DNA of 64,000 bases from a bacterium (GTDB lineage Bacteria; Hydrothermota; Tepidihabitantia; SM23-42; JAOAFX01). Below the pieces are notes generated by a model that made no database searches, was not told the origin of the DNA, and was given only the letters and a program-made list of their open reading frames with translations. Shown here piece after piece: positions 23,366 to 32,695 of this stretch; position 1 is the first letter of the stretch, and each line of letters starts with the position of its first letter. The stretch covers positions 1-64,000 of the forward strand of contig DASVHD010000012.1 of the NCBI GenBank assembly GCA_036382775.1. Direction: 5' to 3'. Position numbers and translations under genes: made by a program.

Positions 23366-24526
23366 TTAAATAATTAGCATCGAATCACCATAAGAAAGAA
23401 AACGATACTTGTTCTTCACCGCTTCCTTGTATGCCTTGAAGATCAGCTCTTTACCGGCAAAGGCGCAGACCAATAAAAGCGGCGTGGAACAGGGCAGGTG
23501 AAAATTGGTGATGAGATGGTCAATAACCTGGAACCGGTGCCCGGGAAAGATGAACAGGTCGGTAAAACCGGAAAATGCAGCTACTGCTTTATCCCTGCAG
23601 TTGTCGCCGAAGCCACGGTTTGCGTAGGGCAAACCTTCAGGTTTGCATTCAATTTGGTTGCCCTTTTTATCAGCAAGGCTAAAGCCCCGCTGCGCGGGAT
23701 CATGACCTTGCCCTACATTCCCCCTTTTGGATAAGAGGATATCAGGGGGATTTGATAAAATTGACTCCAACGTGCGTGTGACCGAGGTCCCGACCCCGAT
23801 CACTCTCCTGGCAGCGTTGATCGCGTCCGCTGTTTCCTGAGATATTTCCGCGTATTCGGCGTCCATGACATGCCGCTCGATATCTTGAGTCCGGATCGGC
23901 TTGAACGTCCCGGGTCCGATATGCAGGGTCAACTGGCAGATCTTCGTGCCTTTTTTCTCGATCTCTTTAAGGATCTCTTTCGTAAAATGCAACCCGGCCG
24001 TGGGCGCAGCGATCGAACCTTGGGGATCCGCGTACACGGTCTGGTAGGTCTGCTCATCCTGCGGCACGGTATGGCGCCGGATATAATGCGGCAGAGGGAC
24101 GATGCCGTATTTCTTAATCATCTCCATAGCTGGCGCGTTAAACTCGACCACGCACCTTCCGGGCATTTTGTTAACGACAATGGCAAAGCTTTTATCATCG
24201 AAAAAGATCTTGGTGCCGATCTTGAGCCGTTTACTGCTGTGAACAAGAACTTCCCAATTCCCTTTTTCAATTTCGCGCACCAGGAGCATTTCCACGTTCC
24301 CACCAGTCTCCTTTTTTCCCTTCAGGCGCGCCTTGAAAACCCTGGTATTGTTCAGAACCAGGACATCTCCGGGTTCGAAGAATTCAGCGATCTCGGAGAA
24401 ATGCCGGTGCCGGACCTCACCGGACTTTCGGTCGAGCACCAGCAGCCTTGACTGATCCCGCTTATCCAGCGGGTACTGGGCGATAAGTTCCGGTGGCAGT
24501 TCGTAAAAAAAATCCTGAAGTTTCAT
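23366..24526 (-). CDS. queA: S-adenosylmethionine:tRNA ribosyltransferase-isomerase (queuosine synthesis)
   Basis: 386 residues from the ATG at 24526, the start that matches the family N-terminus (MKLQDFFYELPPELIAQYP); a GTG six bases upstream is the alternative. It adds the epoxycyclopentane ring to preQ1 in tRNA using SAM. Conserved blocks: RDQSRLLVLDR, GDVLVLNNTRVFKARL, GSIAAPTAGLHFT, LHIGPGTFKPI, GVGTSVTRTLES, TDLFIFPGHRF and ITNFHLPCSTPLLLV. Between LES and TDLFIFPG there are about 66 residues where about 16 are usual. The extra stretch is encoded by palindromic repeat DNA (23582-23752) kept in frame. All core motifs remain. Confidence 0.95.
   Translation of the reverse strand: MKLQDFFYELPPELIAQYPLDKRDQSRLLVLDRKSGEVRHRHFSEIAEFFEPGDVLVLNNTRVFKARLKGKKETGGNVEMLLVREIEKGNWEVLVHSSKRLKIGTKIFFDDKSFAIVVNKMPGRCVVEFNAPAMEMIKKYGIVPLPHYIRRHTVPQDEQTYQTVYADPQGSIAAPTAGLHFTKEILKEIEKKGTKICQLTLHIGPGTFKPIRTQDIERHVMDAEYAEISQETADAINAARRVIGVGTSVTRTLESILSNPPDILLSKRGNVGQGHDPAQRGFSLADKKGNQIECKPEGLPYANRGFGDNCRDKAVAAFSGFTDLFIFPGHRFQVIDHLITNFHLPCSTPLLLVCAFAGKELIFKAYKEAVKNKYRFLSYGDSMLII
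23582..23752 (-). repeat. In-frame palindromic element inserted in queA
   Basis: Encodes about 57 residues from NPPDILLSKR to CRDKAVA in a non-conserved loop. The DNA is built of nested palindromes: terminal GTAGGGCAA (23624-23632) and TTGCCCTAC (23708-23716), hairpin GCAAACC/GGTTTGC (23629-23646), CCCGC/GCGGG (23686-23698), and a second module bounded by CCCCC (23720-23724) and GGGGG (23745-23749). It resembles the protein-coding palindromic elements known from Rickettsia. Confidence 0.75.
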
Positions 24527-24546
24527 CTGCACATCACAATTTCATA

Positions 24547-24590
24547 GGAGTTAAGCCGTAAGGTTTTTAAAACTCTCACGAGTTAACTCC
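24547..24590. repeat. Palindromic repeat A, copy 3 (inverted)
   Basis: A 44-base, slightly decayed reverse-complement copy of the dyad at 10544-10589. It lies 20 bases upstream of queA, between queA and the methyltransferase gene. Confidence 0.75.
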
Positions 24591-24646
24591 TTTAAAAATC
24601 GCAGGAACCGCGATTCGCATAATTCACTGTCATTCGGTGTCCTCGC

Positions 24647-25474
24647 TTATATTTTTTGTAGTAAAACATAGGTTCTTCTACCTTCCTTGAATAATATTCG
24701 CAGAAATCTCGAGAATCCGAAAACATCAAGGGCCTGGAATATGTTAAGCTCCAATTTATGAATCGCTCTCAACAGCAAGTAATTCAGTTTTGAATATGGA
24801 AAAAGCTTCGTGCCCAGGAAAGCAGCCATGTTCGAAAGCATGACCAGAAGTCTGTTCCAAACCCTCATTTCATGTTCGAATCCACCCGATTCCTTGACCG
24901 CAAACCCGGCCTGCTTAGCCATAGATGCCAACTCACCGGGTTTATAAGCGGTATGCAGGTAGCGGTCACCGGTACCATCGGGCCCTTTCCGAATCCCGAA
25001 ACTCCTTACGATTCCAAGCTCCAGGTACTTGGGGCGAGTACGCGAATAACCCGGGCAGGTGACCAAAACCTCTCCCCCGTGTTTCATGGCTTTATACAGA
25101 CCCTTCAGGAATTCGCGCGGCCGGTCGAGATGCTCGATGACCTCGATCACGATCGCGCTGTCCATGGTCATGGGTTTTAGAAAATCCAGGTTCCGCGCGT
25201 CGCCGTTGACGAAGTTGACCAAGGGAAATGCGCGTTTTCCCACACGCAGAAGGCTCAGCGAGATATCAACGCCAAAAATAGCGCCTCTTTCCCAGTGTGA
25301 GCCGAGCCGGCCGATATTGCAGCCGCAATCCAGGAGGCATCCGGCAGGCATTGTGTTTATTTTATTGAGGACCCATTTTTTACGGATGATGCCGCTCAGA
25401 CTGGAATAAGTTATTTCGTCCTCGGGATAATATCTCCCTGCCATTTCGTAAAAAGAACCGTATTTGTCGCTCAT
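24647..25474 (-). CDS. Class I SAM-dependent methyltransferase
   Basis: 275 residues. SAM-binding motifs LLDCGCNIGRLG (about 41-52), IFGVDIS, VNGDARNLDF and AIVIEVIEHLDRPREFLKG. The pattern resembles ubiquinone- or lipid-type methyltransferases of the Methyltransf_11 group. The C-terminal 70 residues are partly hydrophobic and may touch the membrane. It follows the two envelope genes 25481-28958 with six bases between, so it is probably co-transcribed. Substrate unknown. Confidence 0.75.
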   Translation of the reverse strand: MSDKYGSFYEMAGRYYPEDEITYSSLSGIIRKKWVLNKINTMPAGCLLDCGCNIGRLGSHWERGAIFGVDISLSLLRVGKRAFPLVNFVNGDARNLDFLKPMTMDSAIVIEVIEHLDRPREFLKGLYKAMKHGGEVLVTCPGYSRTRPKYLELGIVRSFGIRKGPDGTGDRYLHTAYKPGELASMAKQAGFAVKESGGFEHEMRVWNRLLVMLSNMAAFLGTKLFPYSKLNYLLLRAIHKLELNIFQALDVFGFSRFLRILFKEGRRTYVLLQKI

Positions 25475-25480
25475 GATATC

Positions 25481-28228
25481 TTAAAACCGGATCCGCGTCT
25501 GGAAATTCAGGGTCTGGGAATAATCATCACCGGACGGAAATCGGACCCAGTAAGCCAGGTTCAATACCGTGTTGCTGCCGACGCCGATGCCGATCACGAC
25601 GCCAAGATTTTTGCTCAAGCCAGGCGGTTCTGTTGCAGTAAAGAAATAAGGCACATCAGTGCGGTCATACAGGCGGTGGACGAGTTCACCGGTCACCTCA
25701 ACCCGTCCGGTCTTCTTAAATGGATAGATGACCGTCAGCATAAGCTGCGGCGCGCGCAGCACCAGGTCCAGGGATTCAAAAAACTGCGAATACAGGTAAG
25801 AATGGGTGTAGCCCGCAAGCGGTCGCAGGATCGGTTTCTGAAAAAATTCCACCGAGACATCGCTCCGATAATCGGTCCTTCGCTCTTTCAAAAAATCCCC
25901 CTCTTTTTCGATCTGCTCCTCTTTTTCGGCATGAGCGTGCGCACGCCGGTATGAAGGATCGATCCGGTACGAACGTCTTGTCAGGATGTTAGCGGCCAGC
26001 GCGTACCGCGCATCGTTTGAAAAATCCTGGCTCGCTGCCAGGACGAGTTCGGCAGGGTCGCCCGACAGGGAAACCTGTGCCTCCTCGGCGTGGCTGTAGA
26101 AATCCGTTTCCCGGGCATAGTCAAACCGGCACATGCCGTCATAAAATCCTCGTGTATGGCCCATTTCAAACCCGGCATTCCGTGTCGTCACGCGCTGGTA
26201 ATCTTTGAGCAGGATTATCCTCCTAATATGATCGCCGCCTTGTTTCGGTATGTAACTCTGGGTCGTGCTGTCATACACATAACTGCCGGTCCCGTCGTCG
26301 ACCTTGAAATAAGCCTCGTCTTTTTTCTGGGAGTACGACTGGGTCTGCTGGACCATGCCCATCAGCCGGAAGCCGCTGTACAATAGCGTCAGCGTGGAAG
26401 CGCCGAAGAGAAAGGTCGTGTCATTATAATTGCGGTGGCCGACCGACACGCTCAACGGCACGCTCGCGAAATCCAGCCGGGATGTTATCCCCCGCTCCCG
26501 CTCGTTACGGTCGTATTCGCCGCTGAAACCAACGCGGCTCTGGCCGCCCAAAGCATACTGCACTGCGTACAGGGCATATTGCGCGCCTCTGGCATATTCG
26601 TACCGTGAGCTGACCGAGTATGACCGCCAGGTGGTCGCCATGCCGGCGAAATAGCGGTTCAGGGTGTCGATCATGCTGAAGCCGAAATATGAAAACCACG
26701 GCTTGACCATTATCGATTTCCGGTGGTGGCTTTGGTTCAGTACTCCGTATGCCAGGTCCGCTCCCAGTACCGGCACGGGTTGAATGCCCAGGTTCACCTG
26801 CGCCAGTTTCTGAAGAGTATCAGACGTATTCCATTCATTGTTGAATCCGATGTATTCGCGGGAACGCGGCAGCGCGAGATCATGGTCATAACTTAAATAA
26901 GTACCGTCCAGCGAGAGATATTTCATCTGCCTCTGCAAATTGATCTCAAACCCCATGGCACCGTTATCAGCGTCCTCCAGAGGCGAAAAGGTATTCTGGT
27001 CAAACTTCGAGCTGTATAAGGTTGTGGTCAGCGTGTTGTAACTAGTCAAGCTTACGCCATAGAACTGCTGGTCCTGCGGGAGCGGCGTGAACCGGGTGGG
27101 TGAATAGTTGCCCAGTCCTGCACCCTGGTATACAAATCCATTACTGACTGGATCATAAGCATAATCGCCCTGGTTTTCACCGGTATAAAAGAAGGTTACG
27201 ACATAATGCCCGCTGCCTTCGCCTACGAACACGAAGTGCCCGTTCTCCAGATCATAACTGCCCTGCGACGATGTATCGTAATAAACGTGGGCGTACGTTA
27301 TGCTGTCACCGGCTGCCTGCAGGCTCTCGATCTCAGCCGGGCTCAGAACGAAACCCATCGGGTCGGTGCGGTCATCCATGGTCCTCCGAACCATCGCGGT
27401 AACCGAGAAATTGTTCAATGCGGTCCGCGTATCAAGTTCTGAAAATATCCTCGGATATGTACTTGTCGCTTCGGTATACTCGACCGTGATGCGCGACCGG
27501 TTCGTTATTATGACACTATTCGTGAACGTTATGATCGCCTGCTCGTAGTCGATAAGATAGTCGGCGTCCCGCTTGAGCAGCGCCGGGAGCTCGAATCCCT
27601 GTGTGACATAGACGCGTTCGGTGCCGGCGACTACCCGTCCATCAAGAATATAGGGACCCTGCTTGCCTTCACTGCCGCTGAATTCCATTCTCCGGAAAGA
27701 ACCGCGGTTCAATGCGTAAGCTGCGTTCACGCAGTTCTTGGAATCCCAGGTGGTCATACCGATCCTTCCGCCCTGGATCTCGTCCTGGATGCCAAAGGGA
27801 AGAGGCAGTGTCAGGTCGCCCAGACCGGCGTTGAAATTAGCGGTCGAAGCCCGCAGGCTCATCTTCTCGATATCACTGATCTGCATGGTCTGCGAAGGCG
27901 CAGCCTGGTCAGAAAGATTCCCTTCGACCTTAACTCCTTCGATCTCGCCGTTAACGGCAATGCTAAGTCCCTGATCGAACCCTTCGTTGGTGTCGAAAAA
28001 AAAGTCCTTGACCCCGCTGAGACGCAATCCCGCTCCGGTCTCATCAGCCGGGAGTTCCGGACCGGCTGCCCCAGGTTCGAAAACAAGCGCGGCGGAGTCA
28101 CGCTTAGCGCTGTCCATTATTACCCGGTAACGGTAATAAAGCGTATCGAGCTGAAACGCTGACCAGCCCGAATCAGGGACCGGATCAGAATTCTGACCAA
28201 TTATAAAACAGCAAATGAGTGCCAGCAT
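25481..28228 (-). CDS. Large predicted outer-membrane beta-barrel protein
   Basis: 915 residues with a short signal peptide (MLALICCFIIGQ). The N-terminal third includes a barrel-plug-like region and a domain with DGRVVAGTERVYVTQG and DYLIDYEQAIITF. The remainder has alternating hydrophobic strands ending in aromatic residues, closing with LNFQTRIRF, the usual C-terminal F of outer-membrane barrels. No named family. It overlaps the upstream gene by 44 bases. The pair may form one surface complex. Confidence 0.65.
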   Translation of the reverse strand: MLALICCFIIGQNSDPVPDSGWSAFQLDTLYYRYRVIMDSAKRDSAALVFEPGAAGPELPADETGAGLRLSGVKDFFFDTNEGFDQGLSIAVNGEIEGVKVEGNLSDQAAPSQTMQISDIEKMSLRASTANFNAGLGDLTLPLPFGIQDEIQGGRIGMTTWDSKNCVNAAYALNRGSFRRMEFSGSEGKQGPYILDGRVVAGTERVYVTQGFELPALLKRDADYLIDYEQAIITFTNSVIITNRSRITVEYTEATSTYPRIFSELDTRTALNNFSVTAMVRRTMDDRTDPMGFVLSPAEIESLQAAGDSITYAHVYYDTSSQGSYDLENGHFVFVGEGSGHYVVTFFYTGENQGDYAYDPVSNGFVYQGAGLGNYSPTRFTPLPQDQQFYGVSLTSYNTLTTTLYSSKFDQNTFSPLEDADNGAMGFEINLQRQMKYLSLDGTYLSYDHDLALPRSREYIGFNNEWNTSDTLQKLAQVNLGIQPVPVLGADLAYGVLNQSHHRKSIMVKPWFSYFGFSMIDTLNRYFAGMATTWRSYSVSSRYEYARGAQYALYAVQYALGGQSRVGFSGEYDRNERERGITSRLDFASVPLSVSVGHRNYNDTTFLFGASTLTLLYSGFRLMGMVQQTQSYSQKKDEAYFKVDDGTGSYVYDSTTQSYIPKQGGDHIRRIILLKDYQRVTTRNAGFEMGHTRGFYDGMCRFDYARETDFYSHAEEAQVSLSGDPAELVLAASQDFSNDARYALAANILTRRSYRIDPSYRRAHAHAEKEEQIEKEGDFLKERRTDYRSDVSVEFFQKPILRPLAGYTHSYLYSQFFESLDLVLRAPQLMLTVIYPFKKTGRVEVTGELVHRLYDRTDVPYFFTATEPPGLSKNLGVVIGIGVGSNTVLNLAYWVRFPSGDDYSQTLNFQTRIRF

Positions 28229-28958
28229 TATCCAGCATCACCATGGTTGAATCGAGCACGGCCAGGTCGCGGATCGATCTGCCGAGCTCGATCTTTCTCC
28301 ACGATCCATCAGTGGTGTCATGATCCGAAGCGCGGTCATCATAAGTATAAAAATAGTCCCTGGCCTGAGAAAAAAGGTACAGTTTGTGGCCGGCTGCATA
28401 CAGCCGTTCCAGGCTTTCAGGCAGCGAAATTTCGCCCGTGCTATTCCCGTATTCGTCGCATCTTATGATCTTCTTTCTGGTCAGTGCGTAAACCATCTTC
28501 TCACCGCTTTTGACGTCGATTACGGCGACATCGCTGAGCCTGTTCATTACCCTGGCGTTGGTATTCAGGAAGACCAGCTCTTCTTGCCCGTAGTCCGCAT
28601 AGCATATATCCCAGAAGCCGGTCAGGGTGAAAGAAGAAATCTGCTCGCCCTGGCAAACGGTTTCGGTTGTGCCCGCGGAAAAAAAATATTTTTCGATCGT
28701 TTTCCCGTTGTTGATAAAGATGAAAAATGGCGTTACTTCAAACTGCAGTATCCGGTAGTTTTCCTGACGGGTAAAGTTCAGGGGTTCCATGTTATCGGCC
28801 CGAGACTGTCCGCGTACCGGTTGAAAGCGATAAATACCTGCCCCAAAAAAAGGCGCTACGTAGACCAGGCTATCATGTACTTCCAGCACCCCATATTCCG
28901 CGGGCATCGTTATCACGAACGCTGGATCCACGCAGAACACGAATAACAGCACCGCCAT
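28185..28958 (-). CDS. Secreted beta-propeller-like protein of unknown function
   Basis: 257 residues with an N-terminal signal (MAVLLFVFCVDPAFV). The mature part has repeated short strands such as HDSLVYVAPFF, EKMVYALTRKKI, GHKLYLFSQA and LAVLDSTMVMLDNAG, which look like propeller blades. It is the first gene of the unit that continues with the barrel protein and the methyltransferase. The start codon lies seven bases after a -10 element, so the mRNA should be leaderless. Confidence 0.55.
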   Translation of the reverse strand: MAVLLFVFCVDPAFVITMPAEYGVLEVHDSLVYVAPFFGAGIYRFQPVRGQSRADNMEPLNFTRQENYRILQFEVTPFFIFINNGKTIEKYFFSAGTTETVCQGEQISSFTLTGFWDICYADYGQEELVFLNTNARVMNRLSDVAVIDVKSGEKMVYALTRKKIIRCDEYGNSTGEISLPESLERLYAAGHKLYLFSQARDYFYTYDDRASDHDTTDGSWRKIELGRSIRDLAVLDSTMVMLDNAGTHLLFYNWSEF

Positions 28959-28965
28959 GCGATAT

Positions 28966-28993
28966 ATAATAGTGAAAATCGCCCGAAAGTCAA
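28966..28993 (-). promoter_or_regulatory. Promoter of the propeller-barrel-methyltransferase unit
   Basis: Minus strand TTGACT (28988-28993), 16-base spacer, TATTAT (28966-28971), seven bases to ATG. Confidence 0.65.
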
Positions 28994-29062
28994 TCCGGTT
29001 TCATGATTTATACGGAAACCGGTGATTACAGCGATTTGGCATTTTAAGATCACCGTCATCTT

Positions 29063-29091
29063 AAGGGCGATAACTTTGTTTTATCGCCCTT
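29063..29091. terminator. Perfect 11-bp hairpin upstream of the tRNA gene
   Basis: AAGGGCGATAA and TTATCGCCCTT enclose a seven-base loop. No long T-run follows. It lies between divergent units, so a terminator role is uncertain; it may block transcription or bind a protein. Confidence 0.4.
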
Positions 29092-29096
29092 TGATA

Positions 29097-29124
29097 TTGA
29101 CAAGTGCACCATAATATATACAAT
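29097..29124 (+). promoter_or_regulatory. Promoter of tRNA-Ala
   Basis: TTGACA (29097-29102), 16-base spacer, TACAAT (29119-29124), with 21 bases to the mature tRNA end. Confidence 0.65.
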
Positions 29125-29145
29125 ACAGATTAGATTGATTTTGAT

Positions 29146-29218
<73 letters not shown>

Positions 29219-29243
29219 TTTTTCACTCACAAAGGAACTAATT

Positions 29244-30476
29244 ATGCACGCGGATCTGAATTTATCAAAGAACCATCGGTGCACGGCGATCGCATGTATC
29301 GGCATCTGCCTGAGTATTATGCTTTGCTGCACGTCGGGCAAAGCAACGATGCCCGGCACCCCGGGTAGAGAGCCATCCGCGGACGCGAAACTCAAGGCGG
29401 AAGAGGAATATTCGATCGGTTACGAATATATGAAACAGACGCGTTTTGCCGAAGCAGTCCCGCATTTCCGGACCGCGATCGAACTCTGGCCCGCTTACTA
29501 CGGCGCTTATATCGCGCTCGCCCAGGCATACCGCTCACAGGGTGATTTTACCAACGCCGAATCGACCTACACCAGAGCAAAGGGCATCGACCCTGCCGAC
29601 ACCAGAGCATATGAGGGCATGGGCGTTCTTTATTTTTCAGATCTCAAGAAATATAATGAAGCGCTCGCCGAATACCATGCGGCCCTGGCTCTTGATACAA
29701 CGAATGTCAATATTTTGAATAGCATCGCTTCGATCTACGCCATAATGAAAGATTATGACAACGCTTTTGCTTTTTACAACCGAAGCCTTTTCTACGAACC
29801 CGAGAATATATCCAGTAGTTTCGCCGTGGCCAAGCTCTACGTTGAAAAGGGGGAACCGGAAAAAGCCGTCAGTTATCTGGAGACGCTGAAGGCGAAAAAA
29901 CCGGAAGTCTCCGAGATCAGAAAGCAACTGGGTGAAGTCTACCTGCAGATGAAAAAATACGACGAAGCCACAAAGGAGTACGATTGGCTGCTAGTCAAGT
30001 ACCCGGACAACGCATACTACCATCTGCAGCTCGGGCTTATCCTTCAAAAACAGAAAAAATACCAGGCCGCGCTTAAGGAATACGAAGAGGCGCGTCGGCT
30101 TGCACCCGGCGATGCGGCCGCGCTTTATTATCTGACGGACCTGAACATCGTACGCGGAAAATACGCACAAGCCGAGGCCCGCGTCCGCGAAGCGCTTGCG
30201 CTGGCGTCGGACAGCTCCTACGCGTTCATCCTGCTGGGCGATATCTACGAACGCAAGGGTTACAATGCCAAACTTGCCTGGGAGAAGAAAAAGATCAAAG
30301 AGAACCAGTCGTCGGGGATCTCGGCCGTGGATCTCCTGAACCAGGCGATCGCCTACTATGGCCAGGGAAAAAATAACGGCCAGTACGCTTCATATGCGTC
30401 GGCGGAGATCGACCGATGCGGTACTTGGGTCAAGCAGATCAAGGAAGAATTATGGTACATAGGAGTCAAACCATGA
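29244..30476 (+). CDS. Secreted or lipid-anchored TPR protein
   Basis: 410 residues. N-terminal hydrophobic stretch (about 14-30) ending in LCCTSG, which could be a weak lipobox. Then at least eight TPR units from about residue 50 to 345 (for example YSIGYEYMKQTRFAEAVPHF, EVYLQMKKYDEATKEYDWLL). TPR arrays hold protein complexes together. Start ATG follows AAAGGA. It lies 25 bases after the tRNA, so read-through from the tRNA promoter is possible. Its stop overlaps the next start (ATGA). Confidence 0.75.
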   Translation: MHADLNLSKNHRCTAIACIGICLSIMLCCTSGKATMPGTPGREPSADAKLKAEEEYSIGYEYMKQTRFAEAVPHFRTAIELWPAYYGAYIALAQAYRSQGDFTNAESTYTRAKGIDPADTRAYEGMGVLYFSDLKKYNEALAEYHAALALDTTNVNILNSIASIYAIMKDYDNAFAFYNRSLFYEPENISSSFAVAKLYVEKGEPEKAVSYLETLKAKKPEVSEIRKQLGEVYLQMKKYDEATKEYDWLLVKYPDNAYYHLQLGLILQKQKKYQAALKEYEEARRLAPGDAAALYYLTDLNIVRGKYAQAEARVREALALASDSSYAFILLGDIYERKGYNAKLAWEKKKIKENQSSGISAVDLLNQAIAYYGQGKNNGQYASYASAEIDRCGTWVKQIKEELWYIGVKP

Positions 30477-30835
30477 AACCAAAGGGCATATCGGGAATCG
30501 CAGCGATCATCATTATCATCATATTACTGCTGATTGGATACGTGGCGTATCAGATGGGACGCTTACAATTCACCTATAGCGCGGTCAAGGAAAAAGTTAC
30601 GGATGCCGCCAAGATCGGGCTCGCGCAAAGTGACCAATCGATCACGGAAGAGCTTATTAAAGAGTCGAAAGATCTCCACGTTGTGCTGAAACCTGAACAG
30701 ATCTATGTCGATCACGGCATCTTTGATTCACTGCGGATCTACGTAACCTACGATGATTCATCGAATATTTTCGGCATGATATACCACAAGAGCTTCGTGA
30801 TCGATGTCATCCAGCCGATAAAGGTCCGGTACTAA
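30473..30835 (+). CDS. Single-pass membrane protein of unknown function
   Basis: 120 residues from the ATG at 30473, which has TAGGAG in front and overlaps the TPR gene stop. One Ile-rich membrane helix (about 8-28), then an outer domain of about 90 residues. No known motif. Coupling to the TPR gene suggests a joint role at the cytoplasmic membrane. Confidence 0.55.
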   Translation: MKPKGISGIAAIIIIIILLLIGYVAYQMGRLQFTYSAVKEKVTDAAKIGLAQSDQSITEELIKESKDLHVVLKPEQIYVDHGIFDSLRIYVTYDDSSNIFGMIYHKSFVIDVIQPIKVRY

Positions 30836-30848
30836 AGAGAAACAGGCG

Positions 30849-31355
30849 ATGCTGCATAATCCAGTTCTCCTTCTTAACCAGAATTACGAACCACTCACCG
30901 TGCTCAAGGTTAAGCGGGCGATCACCCTCTTATTCCTGGGCAAGGTTGACCTGATCGAAAACGCGGATGGGAAGATGCTGCACGCCATCACCATGAACTT
31001 ACCCGTACCCTCGGTCATCAGGCTCCGCTACTTCGTCCAGATAAAACGCAAAGAGATCCCTTTGACCAAGAAGAACATCATTAAACGGGATAACCACGAA
31101 TGCCAGTATTGCGGTAAGAGAGCCGGCATGATGACGACCGACCATGTCAATCCCAAGGCGCTGGGCGGCGAAGAATCATGGGAGAACCTGGTTTGCGCAT
31201 GTCTGGAATGCAATAATAAAAAAGGGAACCAAACATTACAGGCCGCGGGTCTCAAGCTGGTCAAAAAGCCCAAAAAGCCGAATTATTTCACTTTTGTACT
31301 ACGGGAACTCGGTAATCCCAATGATAAGTGGCGGCCTTTTCTTTTTCAATCTTAG
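30849..31355 (+). CDS. HNH endonuclease family protein
   Basis: 168 residues. The C-terminal half holds a zinc-type HNH nuclease: CQYCGKRAGMMTTDHVNPKALGG, with NLVCACLECNNKKGN giving the second Cys pair. The N-terminal part (HNPVLLLNQNYEPLTVLKVKRAI) is typical of a widespread stand-alone HNH family found near housekeeping genes. DNA substrate unknown. The next gene starts inside its last 35 bases. Confidence 0.85.
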   Translation: MLHNPVLLLNQNYEPLTVLKVKRAITLLFLGKVDLIENADGKMLHAITMNLPVPSVIRLRYFVQIKRKEIPLTKKNIIKRDNHECQYCGKRAGMMTTDHVNPKALGGEESWENLVCACLECNNKKGNQTLQAAGLKLVKKPKKPNYFTFVLRELGNPNDKWRPFLFQS

Positions 31356-32661
31356 CGTATCTATTTTTACCGCATCGGTACCATCCGTTCCTGTCAAAAT
31401 CGCACTTTCCGGCAACAATTTTTTTTCTTCATCTTATCTACTCCGGAACAACCGTGACCTGATGTCCGCCGCCGATGTGGAAAAAACCATCAGCCGCATC
31501 CTGGATCTCTACGCAGAAGCCGGTTTTGCTTTGTGCTCGGTCGTACCCGTGGTAAACCATAATGACAGTGACCGGATATCGGTGCTCCTTGAAATCAATG
31601 AGGGCGCGAGAATAAAAGTGAACGATTACGAATACCGGGTGACCGGCAAAACATCGCCCGCTGCCCTGCGACGGATCTCCCTGCTGCACGACGATGTCTA
31701 TTTCAACCTCAGGGATATTGAAAAGGCAAAATCCATATTCCTGAACACGGGCGTGTTCAGCTCGGTCAGCGAGCGAATCGTGGAGAAACAGGATGACTTT
31801 TTCGTTGTCTTCGACCTGGTCGAAAACCCGGCCGACTACATAAATGGATCCGGCTCGATCGCGCAGGACAATGTGATCCTGGGCGCGGCTTACCAGACCG
31901 CCAGCATATTGGGCACGCTCCGGCGATTTTCCTTTATCTATGAATCGGGCACACTTACCGACGTACCGGGACAGCTGAAGAACCTTTTTGCCCTTTCATT
32001 CTCTGATCCAGTATCGATCGCGCCGGTGATCCTGGATATTAACTTTTCCCTGACCGCCTATGATACGGCCCGTCTTTCCCTGATCAGCGGCCGGGTCGCG
32101 GCGCCGGTAGGCGCTCATGTGAAAACCTCGGTGCTGTCAGGACTGGAAATAGTCGACTATCTGGTCGATACATCGCGCCCGGGCTACCGCAACAGTCTCG
32201 TGGGGCTGGGCATGGTCGCATCATTCAAGAATGATGCCGCAGAATTGACGCAGAATTTCGATATTGATTACCTGTTCAGGTCCAGCGACCGTCTTCGGTT
32301 CAGGTATGACGGCTTGCTTGCATGGCAATCGCTCGACTTAAGACCGCACGCAGTCTGGACATGGACCGATCGTTTTGAATTTTTCGATTACTGGCGTCTC
32401 GGTGGCGCTCGTGATATCCGCGGTTACCAGGATAACGAATTTGTGGTGGCACGCGCGGGCTGGTTGAACATTGAATATAAAAAACTGCCCATATATCCGC
32501 TGCTAGACATGGCGTGGCTGGACAGCGGTTTTTTCTACGCATATGGATTGGGAATAGACGCGAAAAGCAGCTTTGCCGATGCGACGCTGGTCTTTGCCTG
32601 GCCCAAAGACGGGTCATGGAACGATGGCAAGGTTCATTTTATGCTGCAAAAGGGATTATGA
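31321..32661 (+). CDS. Omp85/BamA-like outer-membrane protein with POTRA domain
   Basis: 446 residues from the ATG at 31321, which gives a signal peptide (MISGGLFFFNLSVSIFTASV); a longer upstream reading would lie antisense-free but inside the HNH gene and lacks a signal. About 55-185 look like POTRA-type units (MSAADVEKTISRILDLYAEAGF, LNTGVFSSVSERIVEKQD). The rest is a barrel with WRLGGARDIRGYQDNEF, the RGY-type motif of Omp85 proteins. Expected to insert or export outer-membrane proteins. Confidence 0.75.
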   Translation: MISGGLFFFNLSVSIFTASVPSVPVKIALSGNNFFSSSYLLRNNRDLMSAADVEKTISRILDLYAEAGFALCSVVPVVNHNDSDRISVLLEINEGARIKVNDYEYRVTGKTSPAALRRISLLHDDVYFNLRDIEKAKSIFLNTGVFSSVSERIVEKQDDFFVVFDLVENPADYINGSGSIAQDNVILGAAYQTASILGTLRRFSFIYESGTLTDVPGQLKNLFALSFSDPVSIAPVILDINFSLTAYDTARLSLISGRVAAPVGAHVKTSVLSGLEIVDYLVDTSRPGYRNSLVGLGMVASFKNDAAELTQNFDIDYLFRSSDRLRFRYDGLLAWQSLDLRPHAVWTWTDRFEFFDYWRLGGARDIRGYQDNEFVVARAGWLNIEYKKLPIYPLLDMAWLDSGFFYAYGLGIDAKSSFADATLVFAWPKDGSWNDGKVHFMLQKGL

Positions 32662-32695
32662 ATATAGACCGTGATGGGTCGGAATGGAGGCTAAC

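Noticed and set aside
31144-31320. Upstream extension of the Omp85-like gene
   Set aside because: Lies within the HNH gene in another frame and would hide the signal peptide at 31321.
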